In this document: positions 33,212-41,133 of the stretch, in pieces
Layout of the letters: every line of letters begins with the position of its first letter
Position numbering within the stretch: the stretch's first letter is position 1
Assembly (NCBI GenBank): GCA_038237225.1
Contig: JBBRYX010000006.1
Span: 1-64,000 of the forward strand
Origin: DASVUC01 sp038237225
GTDB taxonomy: Bacteria; Planctomycetota; Phycisphaerae; Tepidisphaerales; Tepidisphaeraceae
Reading direction: 5' to 3'
Length of the DNA: 64,000 bases
Position numbers and translations under genes: made by a program
Notes under the pieces: model-generated
What the model was told of the DNA's origin: nothing
What the model saw: the letters and a program-made list of their open reading frames with translations, nothing else
The model's database searches: none

Positions 33212-34345
33212 ATGCGCCCCATCATCAACGCCGCCCTCATTACCCTCGCCCTCGTCGCCCCCGTACCCGCCCAAAACTCTTCAGCATTGATCAACGAGAG
33301 AATGGACCAGCAGGTCAAGCTCGATATCGCCGCCAAAACCCCCCTACCGCAGATCATCCAGCAGATCACCACCCAAACCGGGGTGCGCATCGAAGCCTCC
33401 CCCGATGTCTGGGAACTCCTCCCCTGGGGCGAGCAAACCGCAATCGCCGCCAAGATCGAAAATCAAACCCTCCGTCAGGCTCTGGAGGCCATCACGCGCA
33501 AGATCGGTCTGACATTCGTCCTCCAGGATGAAGCCGTCCAGCTTCAGCCCATGCCCGCCCTCAAGCGACTCGGCCGTCGCGCGACTCTCCCAGAGCTGGA
33601 TGTCCTGGATTTGCTCGCCAGCACCCCGCTGGGCACGACCGAAACTCAGACCTCCGTCAAACAGTTGCTCACCTTGATCGACAGCAAGCTCGAAGCCGCC
33701 AAGAGCCCCTTCGCCGTCGAAAATCGCTCCGCCACAGATCAACCCATCCCCATCGCCCGCAACGCCTCCATGCTCGATGCCCTCGAAGCCATCGCCAAAA
33801 ACACCCCCGCCACCTGGTATCCCTGGGGAAAAACCCTCGTCGTCGTTCCCAAGGAAGAACCCATCCGCAACCAGATTTCCAAAACCATCTCCGTCCGCTT
33901 CCCCGATGTCGATGTCTCCCAGGTCCTCAGCGAGCTTTCCAGCCGCGCCGGCGTTCCCTTCACCATCGAGCCCGGCGCCATCCAGCGAATCAACCCCGAA
34001 TCCCGCAAAGTCAACCTCGTCCTCACCAACGCCACCATCCAGCAAGCCCTCGAAAGCCTCGCCGGCTTCACAGGGCTCTCCTACACCGTCAACGACAAAG
34101 GCCTCTACATCTGGAACGAATCCAAATCCACCGCCAACTCCAACCGCGAGCCCAACTTCGGCTTCCTAACCCTCGACAACGGCATGCAAGTCCTGATCCC
34201 CCAATCCCAAATTCCCCCGGACCTCCGCGAGTACCTCAAACACAAAACCACCCAACACTTCGAAAAAATCCGCCAGTTGATGAAAGAAGAAAACTTCAAA
34301 CCCCCCACCACCCAGCCCACCCCCACGACCAAGCGCGAAAATTAA
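33212..34345 (+). CDS. Exported protein with three STN/secretin-like short domains
   Basis: 377 residues with a signal peptide ending around ALVAPVPAQ. Three similar modules of about 60-70 residues can be seen: VKLDIAAKTPLPQIIQQITTQTG, a middle one with ARNASMLDALEAIAKNTPATW and ISVRFPDVDVSQVLSELSSRAGV with TLTNA-like repeats ending GLSYTVNDKGLYIW. The strand-helix-strand layout and the valine-rich start resemble the STN domain at the N-terminus of secretins and TonB receptors. There is no secretin or barrel domain. It is the third gene of the sigma/anti-sigma set, so a sensing or envelope role is likely. The C-terminus is Pro/Thr-rich. Confidence 0.65.
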   Translation: MRPIINAALITLALVAPVPAQNSSALINERMDQQVKLDIAAKTPLPQIIQQITTQTGVRIEASPDVWELLPWGEQTAIAAKIENQTLRQALEAITRKIGLTFVLQDEAVQLQPMPALKRLGRRATLPELDVLDLLASTPLGTTETQTSVKQLLTLIDSKLEAAKSPFAVENRSATDQPIPIARNASMLDALEAIAKNTPATWYPWGKTLVVVPKEEPIRNQISKTISVRFPDVDVSQVLSELSSRAGVPFTIEPGAIQRINPESRKVNLVLTNATIQQALESLAGFTGLSYTVNDKGLYIWNESKSTANSNREPNFGFLTLDNGMQVLIPQSQIPPDLREYLKHKTTQHFEKIRQLMKEENFKPPTTQPTPTTKREN

Positions 34346-34615
34346 ATAGAGCCGCCCACCCCCACCCACTTCCGCTGGAAAACCAATGACCCCGACTTCC
34401 TCGCCGAGCTGACACAGGGCCGACAAAACCTCTACAACGCCACCATGGATCACCTCATTCAAGCCCTCACCAATTCCCTCAGCGCCCTCCACCAACAAGT
34501 CAAAGATCCCTACACCGCCACCTCCCACCGCGCCGCCAAAACTTTCCTCGCCCAATCCCGTCTGGGCCAACACCTCTACAATCTCGCCAACCCGAAGCTC
34601 CCACCCGAGTCGTAG
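34346..34615 (+). pseudogene. C-terminal fragment of a phBC6A51/terminase-small-like protein
   Basis: Directly after the TAA of the STN protein, in the same frame and without a start codon until the ATG at 34445, lies a 90-codon stretch: FRWKTNDPDFLAELTQGRQNLY, then a helix and a Leu-rich end PKLPPES. This order (a W/DPDFLAEL segment followed by an amphipathic helix) is the C-terminal part of the small helix-turn-helix proteins related to phage terminase small subunits that are common in planctomycetes. The helix-turn-helix part is missing. It is either a gene remnant or, if the stop is read through, a tail of the STN protein. Confidence 0.45.
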
Positions 34616-34620
34616 ATTCT

Positions 34621-36210
34621 CTATCCCTTCGCCGCTTCCTTCGCCGCATCCTTCCTGTCCATCGGCGCTTCAACCGCAACCTTGTCCTTGTGCGCCGACG
34701 GAATCGCAATCTGCGGCCGCGTTGGCTCCGGCCAGTCCAAATGGAAAAAGCGCCCCCGCGGCTCATCCGTCCGCTCATACGTATGGGCCCCAAAATAATC
34801 CCGCTGAGCCTGAAGCAGATTCGCCGGCAATCGCGCCGCGCGATATCCATCGTAATACGCCAGCGCGCTCATGAACGCCGGCGCCGCAATCCCGTTCGCA
34901 GCCGCCAGCGACACGATCTTTCGCCAATTGCCCTGACCGCGCTTGATCTGGTCATTGAAATACGGATCAAGCAGGAGGTTTACGAGATTGGGATTGCCGG
35001 TATACGCGTCGGTGATCTTCTGGAGGAAACGAGCACGGATGATGCAGCCGCCGCGCCAGATCGCCGCTATCTCCGCGAAGTTCAGCTTCCATTGATACTC
35101 CTTCTGCGCCTCCCGCATCAGCTGAAAACCCTGCGCATACGCGCAGATCTTCGAGCAGTAGAGCGCGTCCCGAATCGCGTTCACAAGGTCCTGGTCATCG
35201 CCCTTATGCGATTCGGCTTCCGGCCCGCTCAGTTGCTTGCTTGCCTCAACGCGCTCGTCCTTCAGTGCCGACAGACAGCGCGCAAACACCGCTTCCGAAA
35301 TCGCGTTGGCGGGAATCCCCATGTCCAGCGCGTTGACGCTGGTCCACTTGCCCGTCCCCTTCTGCCCCGCGGTGTCCAGAACATAATCGACAAGGTAGCC
35401 CTCCTGATGAGCAGGATCGCGCTGCTGAAGAATGTCCGCCGTGATCTGGATGAGGTACGAATCCAGATCACCTTCATTCCATTTTGCAAAAATGTTCCCA
35501 AGCTCCGGCGCCGACATTTTCAGCAGGTTCTGCATCAGCGTGTACGCCTCGCAGATCAACTGCATGTCGATGTACTCGATCCCGTTGTGGATCATCTTCA
35601 CGTAATGCCCCGCGCCGTTCGGCCCAAGATATGCCGTGCACGGGACACCGCCGACAACCGGCTTCCCCGGCGCATAATCCTCCATCGGCCTACCGGACTT
35701 CGCGTCAACTTTCGCCGCGACCGCCTCCCAGATCGGCTTCAAGTGCTTCCAGGAATTCGGATCCCCTCCCGGCATCATCGAAGGCCCAAAACGCGCCCCA
35801 AGCTCACCACCCGAAACCCCCGACCCGAAGAACTTGCACTTCGCCGCGTAATCCCGCTCCCGCCGGATCGTGTCGGTCCAAAGCGAGTTGCCGCAATCCA
35901 CGATAATATCATCCGTGTTGATGCCCGCATCCAGAAGTTCCTTCACCACCGCATCCACCGCAGGCCCCGCCTTCACCAGAATGATGAACTTCCGCGGGCG
36001 CTTCACCGCCGCAACCAGATCCTTCATCGTCTCGCACCCAACAAGCCCGCCCGGCGTGCCGGGATTCCGCGCATAAACGTCCTTCATCACCGATGTCGTC
36101 CGATTGTAGAGCGCGACCTTGAACCCGTGATCGGCAATGTTCAAAGCAAGGTTCTCGCCCATGACGGCAAGGCCGATGACGGCGATATCTGCGGTGGCTG
36201 GATCAGGCAT
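34621..36210 (-). CDS. gnd: 6-phosphogluconate dehydrogenase (decarboxylating)
   Basis: Oxidises 6-phosphogluconate to ribulose 5-phosphate and CO2. The protein is 529 residues, about 40-50 longer than usual because of a charged C-terminal tail rich in Lys and Ala. Motifs: cofactor loop GLAVMGENLALNIADHG near residues 13-29, IVDCGNSLWTD, GSGVSGGELGARFGPSMMPGG, the catalytic Lys in HYVKMIHNGIEY, and KGTGKWTSVNALD. It ends the operon kinase - hydroxyacid dehydrogenase - gnd with a gap of 24 bases after the dehydrogenase. Together they suggest breakdown of gluconate or ketogluconate. With Pgl at 51702 a full oxidative pentose phosphate branch is likely. Confidence 0.94.
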   Translation of the reverse strand: MPDPATADIAVIGLAVMGENLALNIADHGFKVALYNRTTSVMKDVYARNPGTPGGLVGCETMKDLVAAVKRPRKFIILVKAGPAVDAVVKELLDAGINTDDIIVDCGNSLWTDTIRRERDYAAKCKFFGSGVSGGELGARFGPSMMPGGDPNSWKHLKPIWEAVAAKVDAKSGRPMEDYAPGKPVVGGVPCTAYLGPNGAGHYVKMIHNGIEYIDMQLICEAYTLMQNLLKMSAPELGNIFAKWNEGDLDSYLIQITADILQQRDPAHQEGYLVDYVLDTAGQKGTGKWTSVNALDMGIPANAISEAVFARCLSALKDERVEASKQLSGPEAESHKGDDQDLVNAIRDALYCSKICAYAQGFQLMREAQKEYQWKLNFAEIAAIWRGGCIIRARFLQKITDAYTGNPNLVNLLLDPYFNDQIKRGQGNWRKIVSLAAANGIAAPAFMSALAYYDGYRAARLPANLLQAQRDYFGAHTYERTDEPRGRFFHLDWPEPTRPQIAIPSAHKDKVAVEAPMDRKDAAKEAAKG

Positions 36211-36234
36211 TGGATGACTCCGGGTGATTGCGGG

Positions 36235-37209
36235 TTAGAAAGAATTGGCTTGGATGAAATCCTTGTCGCCGTTGAGAAAGTTCACAATGTTCATCGTCGC
36301 GCGCAGCGCTTGCCGCTCAACAGATTCAAAAGTCCGCGATCCCACATGCGGCGTAATGATGATGTTGTCGATCCCATTGAACAAATGATCGGATGCTGGA
36401 GGCTCATGTTCAAGCACATCCGAACCGTAGCCGCCGATCTGACCGCTCTTGCACGCCTCGGCGATGTCCTGCTCGACTACCAAACCACCCCGCGCGGTGT
36501 TGATGATGATCGCGCCTTTCTTCATCGCCGCCAAACGAGTCTTGTTAAGGAACCCGCGATTGCTATCGTCGAGGTTCATGTGCAGCGAGATCACATCCGC
36601 GTTATGCAGCGCATCCTCCAGCGTCGTGCAGCGCTCGACCGTGCACGCCTGGGCAAACCCTTCATCCCAGTAAAGGTCATAGCCCTTCACGTTCATGTCG
36701 AAGGCGCGAGCGCGCTTGGCAACCTCTTTGCCAACCCGGCCCATCCCAAAGATCGCGATCGTCTTCCCAAAGAGTTCCGTTCCCGTGATGCGCTTCCAGC
36801 CACCCGATTTCACCGATCGCAGATGCGGCCAGAAATGCTTCGAAAGCGCAATCATCAGCCCAAACGTGTGCTCGGCAACAGTCGTGTGATTCACGCCCGG
36901 GGTGAACAGAACCGGGATCTTGTTCGCCGTCGCGTGTTTCACATCGATGGAGTCGAGTCCGATGCCATACTTCGCAATGACCTTCAGACTTGTCGACGCC
37001 GTCAAGGCCGCATCGATCACTTTCGCGGTGATCAGATCGTCGCCATTGAGAAATCCATCGAAGCCGTCGTTGCCCTTCACAAGGTCAAGCATCGCCTGCT
37101 CGGGCAGCGGCCCGCGCGCCCGAACGACGTCAAATCCGGAAGCCGCCAGAACATCGTGGTGCTTGCCGGGGGTGTCTTGGTAGCTGGTGGTGGTGAGAAG
37201 GATTTTCAT
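36235..37209 (-). CDS. D-isomer-specific 2-hydroxyacid dehydrogenase (phosphoglycerate dehydrogenase-like)
   Basis: 324 residues with the family layout. The nucleotide-binding motif GMGRVGKEVAKRARAFDMNVKGYD lies in the middle, and the catalytic Arg, Glu and His lie in NTARGG, the DVLEHEPP segment and HVGSRTFE. Length equals the short form of SerA or of 2-ketogluconate and glyoxylate reductases, without the regulatory ACT domain. Its place between a PfkB sugar kinase and gnd suggests a ketoaldonate reductase rather than serine synthesis, but the substrate is not fixed by sequence. Gap to the kinase gene: three bases. Confidence 0.85.
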   Translation of the reverse strand: MKILLTTTSYQDTPGKHHDVLAASGFDVVRARGPLPEQAMLDLVKGNDGFDGFLNGDDLITAKVIDAALTASTSLKVIAKYGIGLDSIDVKHATANKIPVLFTPGVNHTTVAEHTFGLMIALSKHFWPHLRSVKSGGWKRITGTELFGKTIAIFGMGRVGKEVAKRARAFDMNVKGYDLYWDEGFAQACTVERCTTLEDALHNADVISLHMNLDDSNRGFLNKTRLAAMKKGAIIINTARGGLVVEQDIAEACKSGQIGGYGSDVLEHEPPASDHLFNGIDNIIITPHVGSRTFESVERQALRATMNIVNFLNGDKDFIQANSF

Positions 37210-37212
37210 GAC

Positions 37213-38358
37213 TTATCTCTTGATCCTCGCGCTACCGCCGGCGGCGGTGTGGGTTAATTCTTCGAGGCTGATCTGGCTGGTATCGCCCATGGTGGACATG
37301 AGGAGGGCGCCGTGGGCGACACCGAGGTTGACGCATTCCTGGGGGGACTTGCCGGCAAGGAAGCCGTAGATGAAGCCGGAGGCGAAGCCGTCGCCACCGC
37401 CTACGCGGTCTTCGATTTCGAGGTTTTCGAAGTTCGGACCGTCGTAGAAGGCACCGGTTTCTTGATCCGGGGAAGACTGGGGTGGGCCTTCGTCCCGACC
37501 GCTACGCGCGGGGGGATTGCGGACCCACATGATGGCGGACCAGTCGTTGATGGTGGCTGTTTTTACGCCGCGGAGGGTGGTGCCTACTACTTTGATGTTG
37601 GGGTAATCGTTGACGACGCGCTCGACCATTTTTTTGAAGGGACGGACGTCTATCGCGCCGGCCTTTTCGACGTCGACGCCCTCGGCTTCGTAACCCAGAA
37701 CTTTCTCGAAGTCTTCTTCGTTGCCGATGAGACAATCGATGTAGGGGACCAGCGGCTTGGTGGTTGCGATGGCTACTTCGCTCTTCCAGAGTTTGGAGCG
37801 GAAGTTGAGATCGTAGCTGACGATCGTTCCGGCTTCGTGAGCGGCTTTGACGGCTTCGGCAAGGACTTCGCGCGTGGATTCCGAGAGCGCGGAGAAAATT
37901 CCGCCGGTATGGAACCAGCGAACGCCTTGTTCTTTGAAGAGTTTGTTCCAGTTCACATCGCCGGGCTTCATCCCGGAGGTTGCGGTGTGACCGCGGTCGT
38001 AGAGGGTGACGCTGCCGCGTTTGGCGACACCGACTTCGGTGAAGTTGAGACCGATGCGATCCTTCTTACCCACGCCGTCGTAATTGCGTTCGACGACGTG
38101 AGAGATGTCGATTCCGGCGGAGCGGGCGTGGTTGCGAATGATGGCGCCCATGGGGGAGGAATTGAGGCCGCCGACCCAGCCGGTCCGCAGGCCGAGCCGC
38201 GACAAGGCATAGGAGACGTTGTACTCGCCGCCGCCGACCCAGACTTCGAGCATGGGCGAAAACTCGATGCGTCCGTGCTGCGGAGGAGAGAGGCGTATCA
38301 TGCACTCGCCGAGGGAAACCAAATCGTAACGACAGTCGCTGGCGGGTCTGATCTTCAT
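37213..38358 (-). CDS. PfkB-family sugar kinase, 2-keto-3-deoxygluconate-kinase-like, with internal repeat insertion
   Basis: 381 residues, longer than typical KdgK (about 310-340). The start LVSLGECMIRLSPP, the sugar-binding GGGEYNVSYALSRLG and the C-terminal RVGGGDGFASGFIYGFL, with the DxGDxF-type catalytic Asp, define the family. Near residues 280-305 a stretch NPPARSGRDEGPPQSSPDQET breaks the fold; in DNA it contains the same words as the intergenic element at 10791, in frame. It begins the operon kinase - hydroxyacid dehydrogenase - gnd. The kinase could act on 2-keto-3-deoxygluconate, ketogluconate or a related acid. Its coding strand is C-richer than that of its neighbours. Confidence 0.8.
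   Translation of the reverse strand: MKIRPASDCRYDLVSLGECMIRLSPPQHGRIEFSPMLEVWVGGGEYNVSYALSRLGLRTGWVGGLNSSPMGAIIRNHARSAGIDISHVVERNYDGVGKKDRIGLNFTEVGVAKRGSVTLYDRGHTATSGMKPGDVNWNKLFKEQGVRWFHTGGIFSALSESTREVLAEAVKAAHEAGTIVSYDLNFRSKLWKSEVAIATTKPLVPYIDCLIGNEEDFEKVLGYEAEGVDVEKAGAIDVRPFKKMVERVVNDYPNIKVVGTTLRGVKTATINDWSAIMWVRNPPARSGRDEGPPQSSPDQETGAFYDGPNFENLEIEDRVGGGDGFASGFIYGFLAGKSPQECVNLGVAHGALLMSTMGDTSQISLEELTHTAAGGSARIKR
37482..37507. repeat. REP-like word inside the kinase gene
   Basis: GTGGGCCTTCG … CGACCGCTACGC, the pair of words also seen at 10791-10816 outside genes. Here it adds codons in frame to the PfkB kinase. Confidence 0.45.
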
Positions 38359-38442
38359 GAAGAGCAGTTTGTGAGATTACGGTACGTTCTTCAACCCCTG
38401 CCGGAGATTGCTAAATCAGAGTGCACCAGGGAGCGCGCCAGA

Positions 38443-38483
38443 TCCTCACCCCAACGCTCTCCCGAAGCAGGCGGGCGAGGGAG
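38443..38483. repeat. CTCACCCC-type intergenic repeat, copy 1
   Basis: TCCTCACCCCAACGCTCTCCC, then GGCGGGCGAGGGAG as an imperfect complement: a palindrome of the kind found in many planctomycete and proteobacterial genomes. A copy with the same left word lies at 46625-46688. Confidence 0.6.
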
Positions 38484-38493
38484 TAGGAGACGC

Positions 38494-39267
38494 TCAGGTG
38501 GCGTAGGGTTTTTCGTCGCGCAGGCGGCGCATGACATCGGCTAGAATGCGGGGATCGGTGGCGGCGCCGACGTGGGCGGGCTGGAAGGGTTCGTTGGGGA
38601 CGCACCAGGGCTTTCGGCCGGGCGGGGCCGCGTATTGGGCGCCAACCACTGTGTCGTTGGCACGTGAGTAGGGATAGATTTGGTAGTGGGCGCGATGATC
38701 GAGCGCCGCGAGCTTTGAGAGAAACTCTGAGCCGGGGCGCATGTCAAGTTGCATCTGAGTGAGTGCAGGCATCGCGACGGCGCGAAGTGCGCCCTGATGC
38801 GGCGAGGAGACAGTGAAGAGCCGGCGGACGTTCAAGCGGCGCTGGCCGGGCTCGGGGGCGGCGGAATAGCGGCCGACCAATCCGCCCATGGAGAGTCCGA
38901 TGACATCCACCTCAGTGGTGGTATTGGGATCCTTGCTTGGAAAAGCGCGATCCACTTCGGCGATCACCCTACCGCGGCATTCAGCGAAGCTCGTGCAGAA
39001 AATGAAGGAGATCGTGATGACGCGATCGTCGCGGATGTGCTGTCGGACGATGGATGAAACCGCAGCGCCACCGACGCCGGGATCGAGGTAGCCGCCGAGG
39101 ATGACGAGGGGGCGATCGAGGGGCTTGCGGTGCTGCGCGACATCGTCGAGGGCGGCGCGGGCCTCGGCCGTGGTGAGGGGAATGGTGGGATTTGAGCTTG
39201 GTGCTTTGGGAGAGGTGGAGCAGGCGGTGGCGAGGAGAAGGAGGGTGAGGGGGAGAAGGTGCCGCAT
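38494..39267 (-). CDS. Alpha/beta-hydrolase lipoprotein, lipase-like
   Basis: About 257 residues from the ATG at 39267, which gives a lipoprotein signal ending LLLATAC. The hydrolase core shows PLVILGGYLDPGVGG near the oxyanion hole, the nucleophile elbow GLSMGGLVG, and later Asp and His candidates in YSRANDTVVG and PAHVGAATD. The family acts on esters or lipids; nothing fixes the substrate. The open frame starts 13 codons earlier, without a signal-peptide benefit. It is a single gene, convergent with nothing and upstream of the kinase operon on the same strand. Confidence 0.75.
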   Translation of the reverse strand: MRHLLPLTLLLLATACSTSPKAPSSNPTIPLTTAEARAALDDVAQHRKPLDRPLVILGGYLDPGVGGAAVSSIVRQHIRDDRVITISFIFCTSFAECRGRVIAEVDRAFPSKDPNTTTEVDVIGLSMGGLVGRYSAAPEPGQRRLNVRRLFTVSSPHQGALRAVAMPALTQMQLDMRPGSEFLSKLAALDHRAHYQIYPYSRANDTVVGAQYAAPPGRKPWCVPNEPFQPAHVGAATDPRILADVMRRLRDEKPYAT

Positions 39268-39334
39268 GGTGGGATTGTAGCGGAAGTTTTTGAAGCGCGC
39301 GGTCACCCCGCGGTGTATTCACCGGGGCTAAATA

Positions 39335-40975
39335 CTATTCGGCGGCTTGAATTCCCAGGTCCTTGACCTTCTTGTTGAGGGTGTTGCGGTTGATGCCCAG
39401 GAAATCGGCGGCTTTGGTTTTAACGCCCGAGCACTTGTCGAGGGAGCGCTCGATCAAGGCGTGTTCAACCTGATCGACGACGAGTTGATAGATTTCGCCT
39501 TCGCGAAGTTCGTAATCGACCATGGCCTGCTCGGCCAGGCGCTTGGTGAGTTGTTCGATTGATTCGGACGATTGATTCGTTCGCCGCTGCTGGGCGAACA
39601 TGCTGACGGCGAGCGGGAGAAGATCTTCGGTAAAGTCTTCATCGCGGGAGAGCACGACGGCTCGCTGGATTGCATTCTCAAGCTCGCGAACGTTGCCCGG
39701 CCAGGGGTAGCGCAGCAGGATATTCAGCATATCCCGGCTGATGCGGCGGAGCTTGCGGCCGTTCTCGGCGTTGTACTTATCGAGGAAGTAATCGATCAGG
39801 CGCGGAATGTCTTCGCGCCGATTTCTGAGCGGCGGCAGGTAGATGCTGACGACGTTCAGGCGGTAGAAGAGGTCCTCGCGAAAATCGCCGTTGGCGACCT
39901 GCTCCTGAAGATCCACGTTGGTGGCGGCGATGACGCGGACATCGATCTTGACGGTTTGGGTGTCGCCAACGCGCTCGAACTCGCGCTCCTGAAGGACGCG
40001 CAGGAGTTTGACCTGGAGATGGGGCTCGACGGTTGCGATTTCGTCGAGGAAGATTGTGCCACCGTCGGCTGCCTCGAAGCGGCCTATCTTGTCGCGGATG
40101 GCGCCGGTGAAGGACCCTTTGACATGGCCGAAGAGTTCGGACTCGAGGAGCGTGGTGGCCATGGCGCCGCAGTTGACGCGGACGAAGGGTTTGTCGCGGC
40201 GGGGGGAATTGTAGTGGATGGCTTTTGCGATCATTTCCTTACCGGTGCCGGTTTCGCCCAGGAGCAGGATCGTGGCGCGGCTGTCGGCGACCTGGCCTAC
40301 GGTGGCGAAGACATCATGCATCGCGGGGGAATCGCCAATGATATTTTCGAAGCGGTAGCGATCGCGGACCTGGGCGCGGAGCTGGGCGTTTTCCGCAAGG
40401 AGCTCTTCTTTTTGTCGAAGGACCATGCGGTTGATCTGGATGGCCTGGGCGAGGAAGGCGGAAATGATGTTGACGAAGGCGCGATCGGATTCGAGCTGCG
40501 CGTCACTATCAAATGGCTTGTCGATCGCCAAGGCGCCCTGCGTCCGGCCTTCAATTTTGATGGGAACGCAGATGTAGCTGATGGGTACGTCCATGGTCGC
40601 GTAAGCGAGGCGGCCGGTGCGGTTGAGGAAGTCAGGCTCCTTGCGAAGGTCGCGAATGAGCCGGGGCTTTCCAGTCGCGACGACACCTCCGGTGACGCCT
40701 TCACCGACGGCGTATTTGGCGCGTTCGATTTCGCCGGGCCCGAGACCGATGGCGGCTTCGGTTCGGAGTCGGCCGGTGGACTCGTCCAGGAGGACCAAGG
40801 TGCCGCGATGCATGTTCAGGCGGTCGGAGATAATGTTCATTACCTTGCCGAAGGCGTCGCGGAGCTGCAAAGTTGATGACAATATTTCAGCAATCTCGGT
40901 GAGAATGGCCAATTCTTGATCGGCGAAGGATGAATGTGCGTCCGATGCGGGCGGGGACAGTGTAGCCATGACCAT
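39335..40975 (-). CDS. Sigma-54-dependent transcriptional activator with GAF sensor
   Basis: 546 residues: GAF domain at about 25-185 (with LVLLDESTGRL, GEGVTGGVVATGKP, YICVPIKIEG), AAA+ domain at about 215-445 and a Fis-type helix-turn-helix at the end (ALIERSLDKCSGVKTKAADFLGINRNTLNKKVK). The AAA+ part has Walker A GETGTGKE, the sigma-54-contacting loop as GSFTGA instead of GAFTGA, Walker B GGTIFLDEIA, the R-finger region NVDL and the lid PWPGNVRELENAIQRA. It resembles NifA. No sigma-54-type promoter was clear nearby. Its target genes are unknown. Confidence 0.92.
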   Translation of the reverse strand: MVMATLSPPASDAHSSFADQELAILTEIAEILSSTLQLRDAFGKVMNIISDRLNMHRGTLVLLDESTGRLRTEAAIGLGPGEIERAKYAVGEGVTGGVVATGKPRLIRDLRKEPDFLNRTGRLAYATMDVPISYICVPIKIEGRTQGALAIDKPFDSDAQLESDRAFVNIISAFLAQAIQINRMVLRQKEELLAENAQLRAQVRDRYRFENIIGDSPAMHDVFATVGQVADSRATILLLGETGTGKEMIAKAIHYNSPRRDKPFVRVNCGAMATTLLESELFGHVKGSFTGAIRDKIGRFEAADGGTIFLDEIATVEPHLQVKLLRVLQEREFERVGDTQTVKIDVRVIAATNVDLQEQVANGDFREDLFYRLNVVSIYLPPLRNRREDIPRLIDYFLDKYNAENGRKLRRISRDMLNILLRYPWPGNVRELENAIQRAVVLSRDEDFTEDLLPLAVSMFAQQRRTNQSSESIEQLTKRLAEQAMVDYELREGEIYQLVVDQVEHALIERSLDKCSGVKTKAADFLGINRNTLNKKVKDLGIQAAE

Positions 40976-41133
40976 ATTTTAAGCAGCGTGTGCGCAATAA
41001 TCAATCAATACCTGCTGAGGAGTCGATGAAAGAAGGCATTATGGGGACGAAGTAGAGGCGGGTCAGCAGCATTGCCGATAGGGATATAGCGTCTGCACTG
41101 GTCATAGGGCCGGCTTTTGCCAGAGGTTGCTCC

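Noticed and set aside
34690..37257. A plus-strand open frame of 855 codons opposite gnd and the dehydrogenase
   Set aside because: It is the antisense of two clearly identified genes, rich in Arg and His as expected from a mirrored GC-rich frame, and shows no domain.
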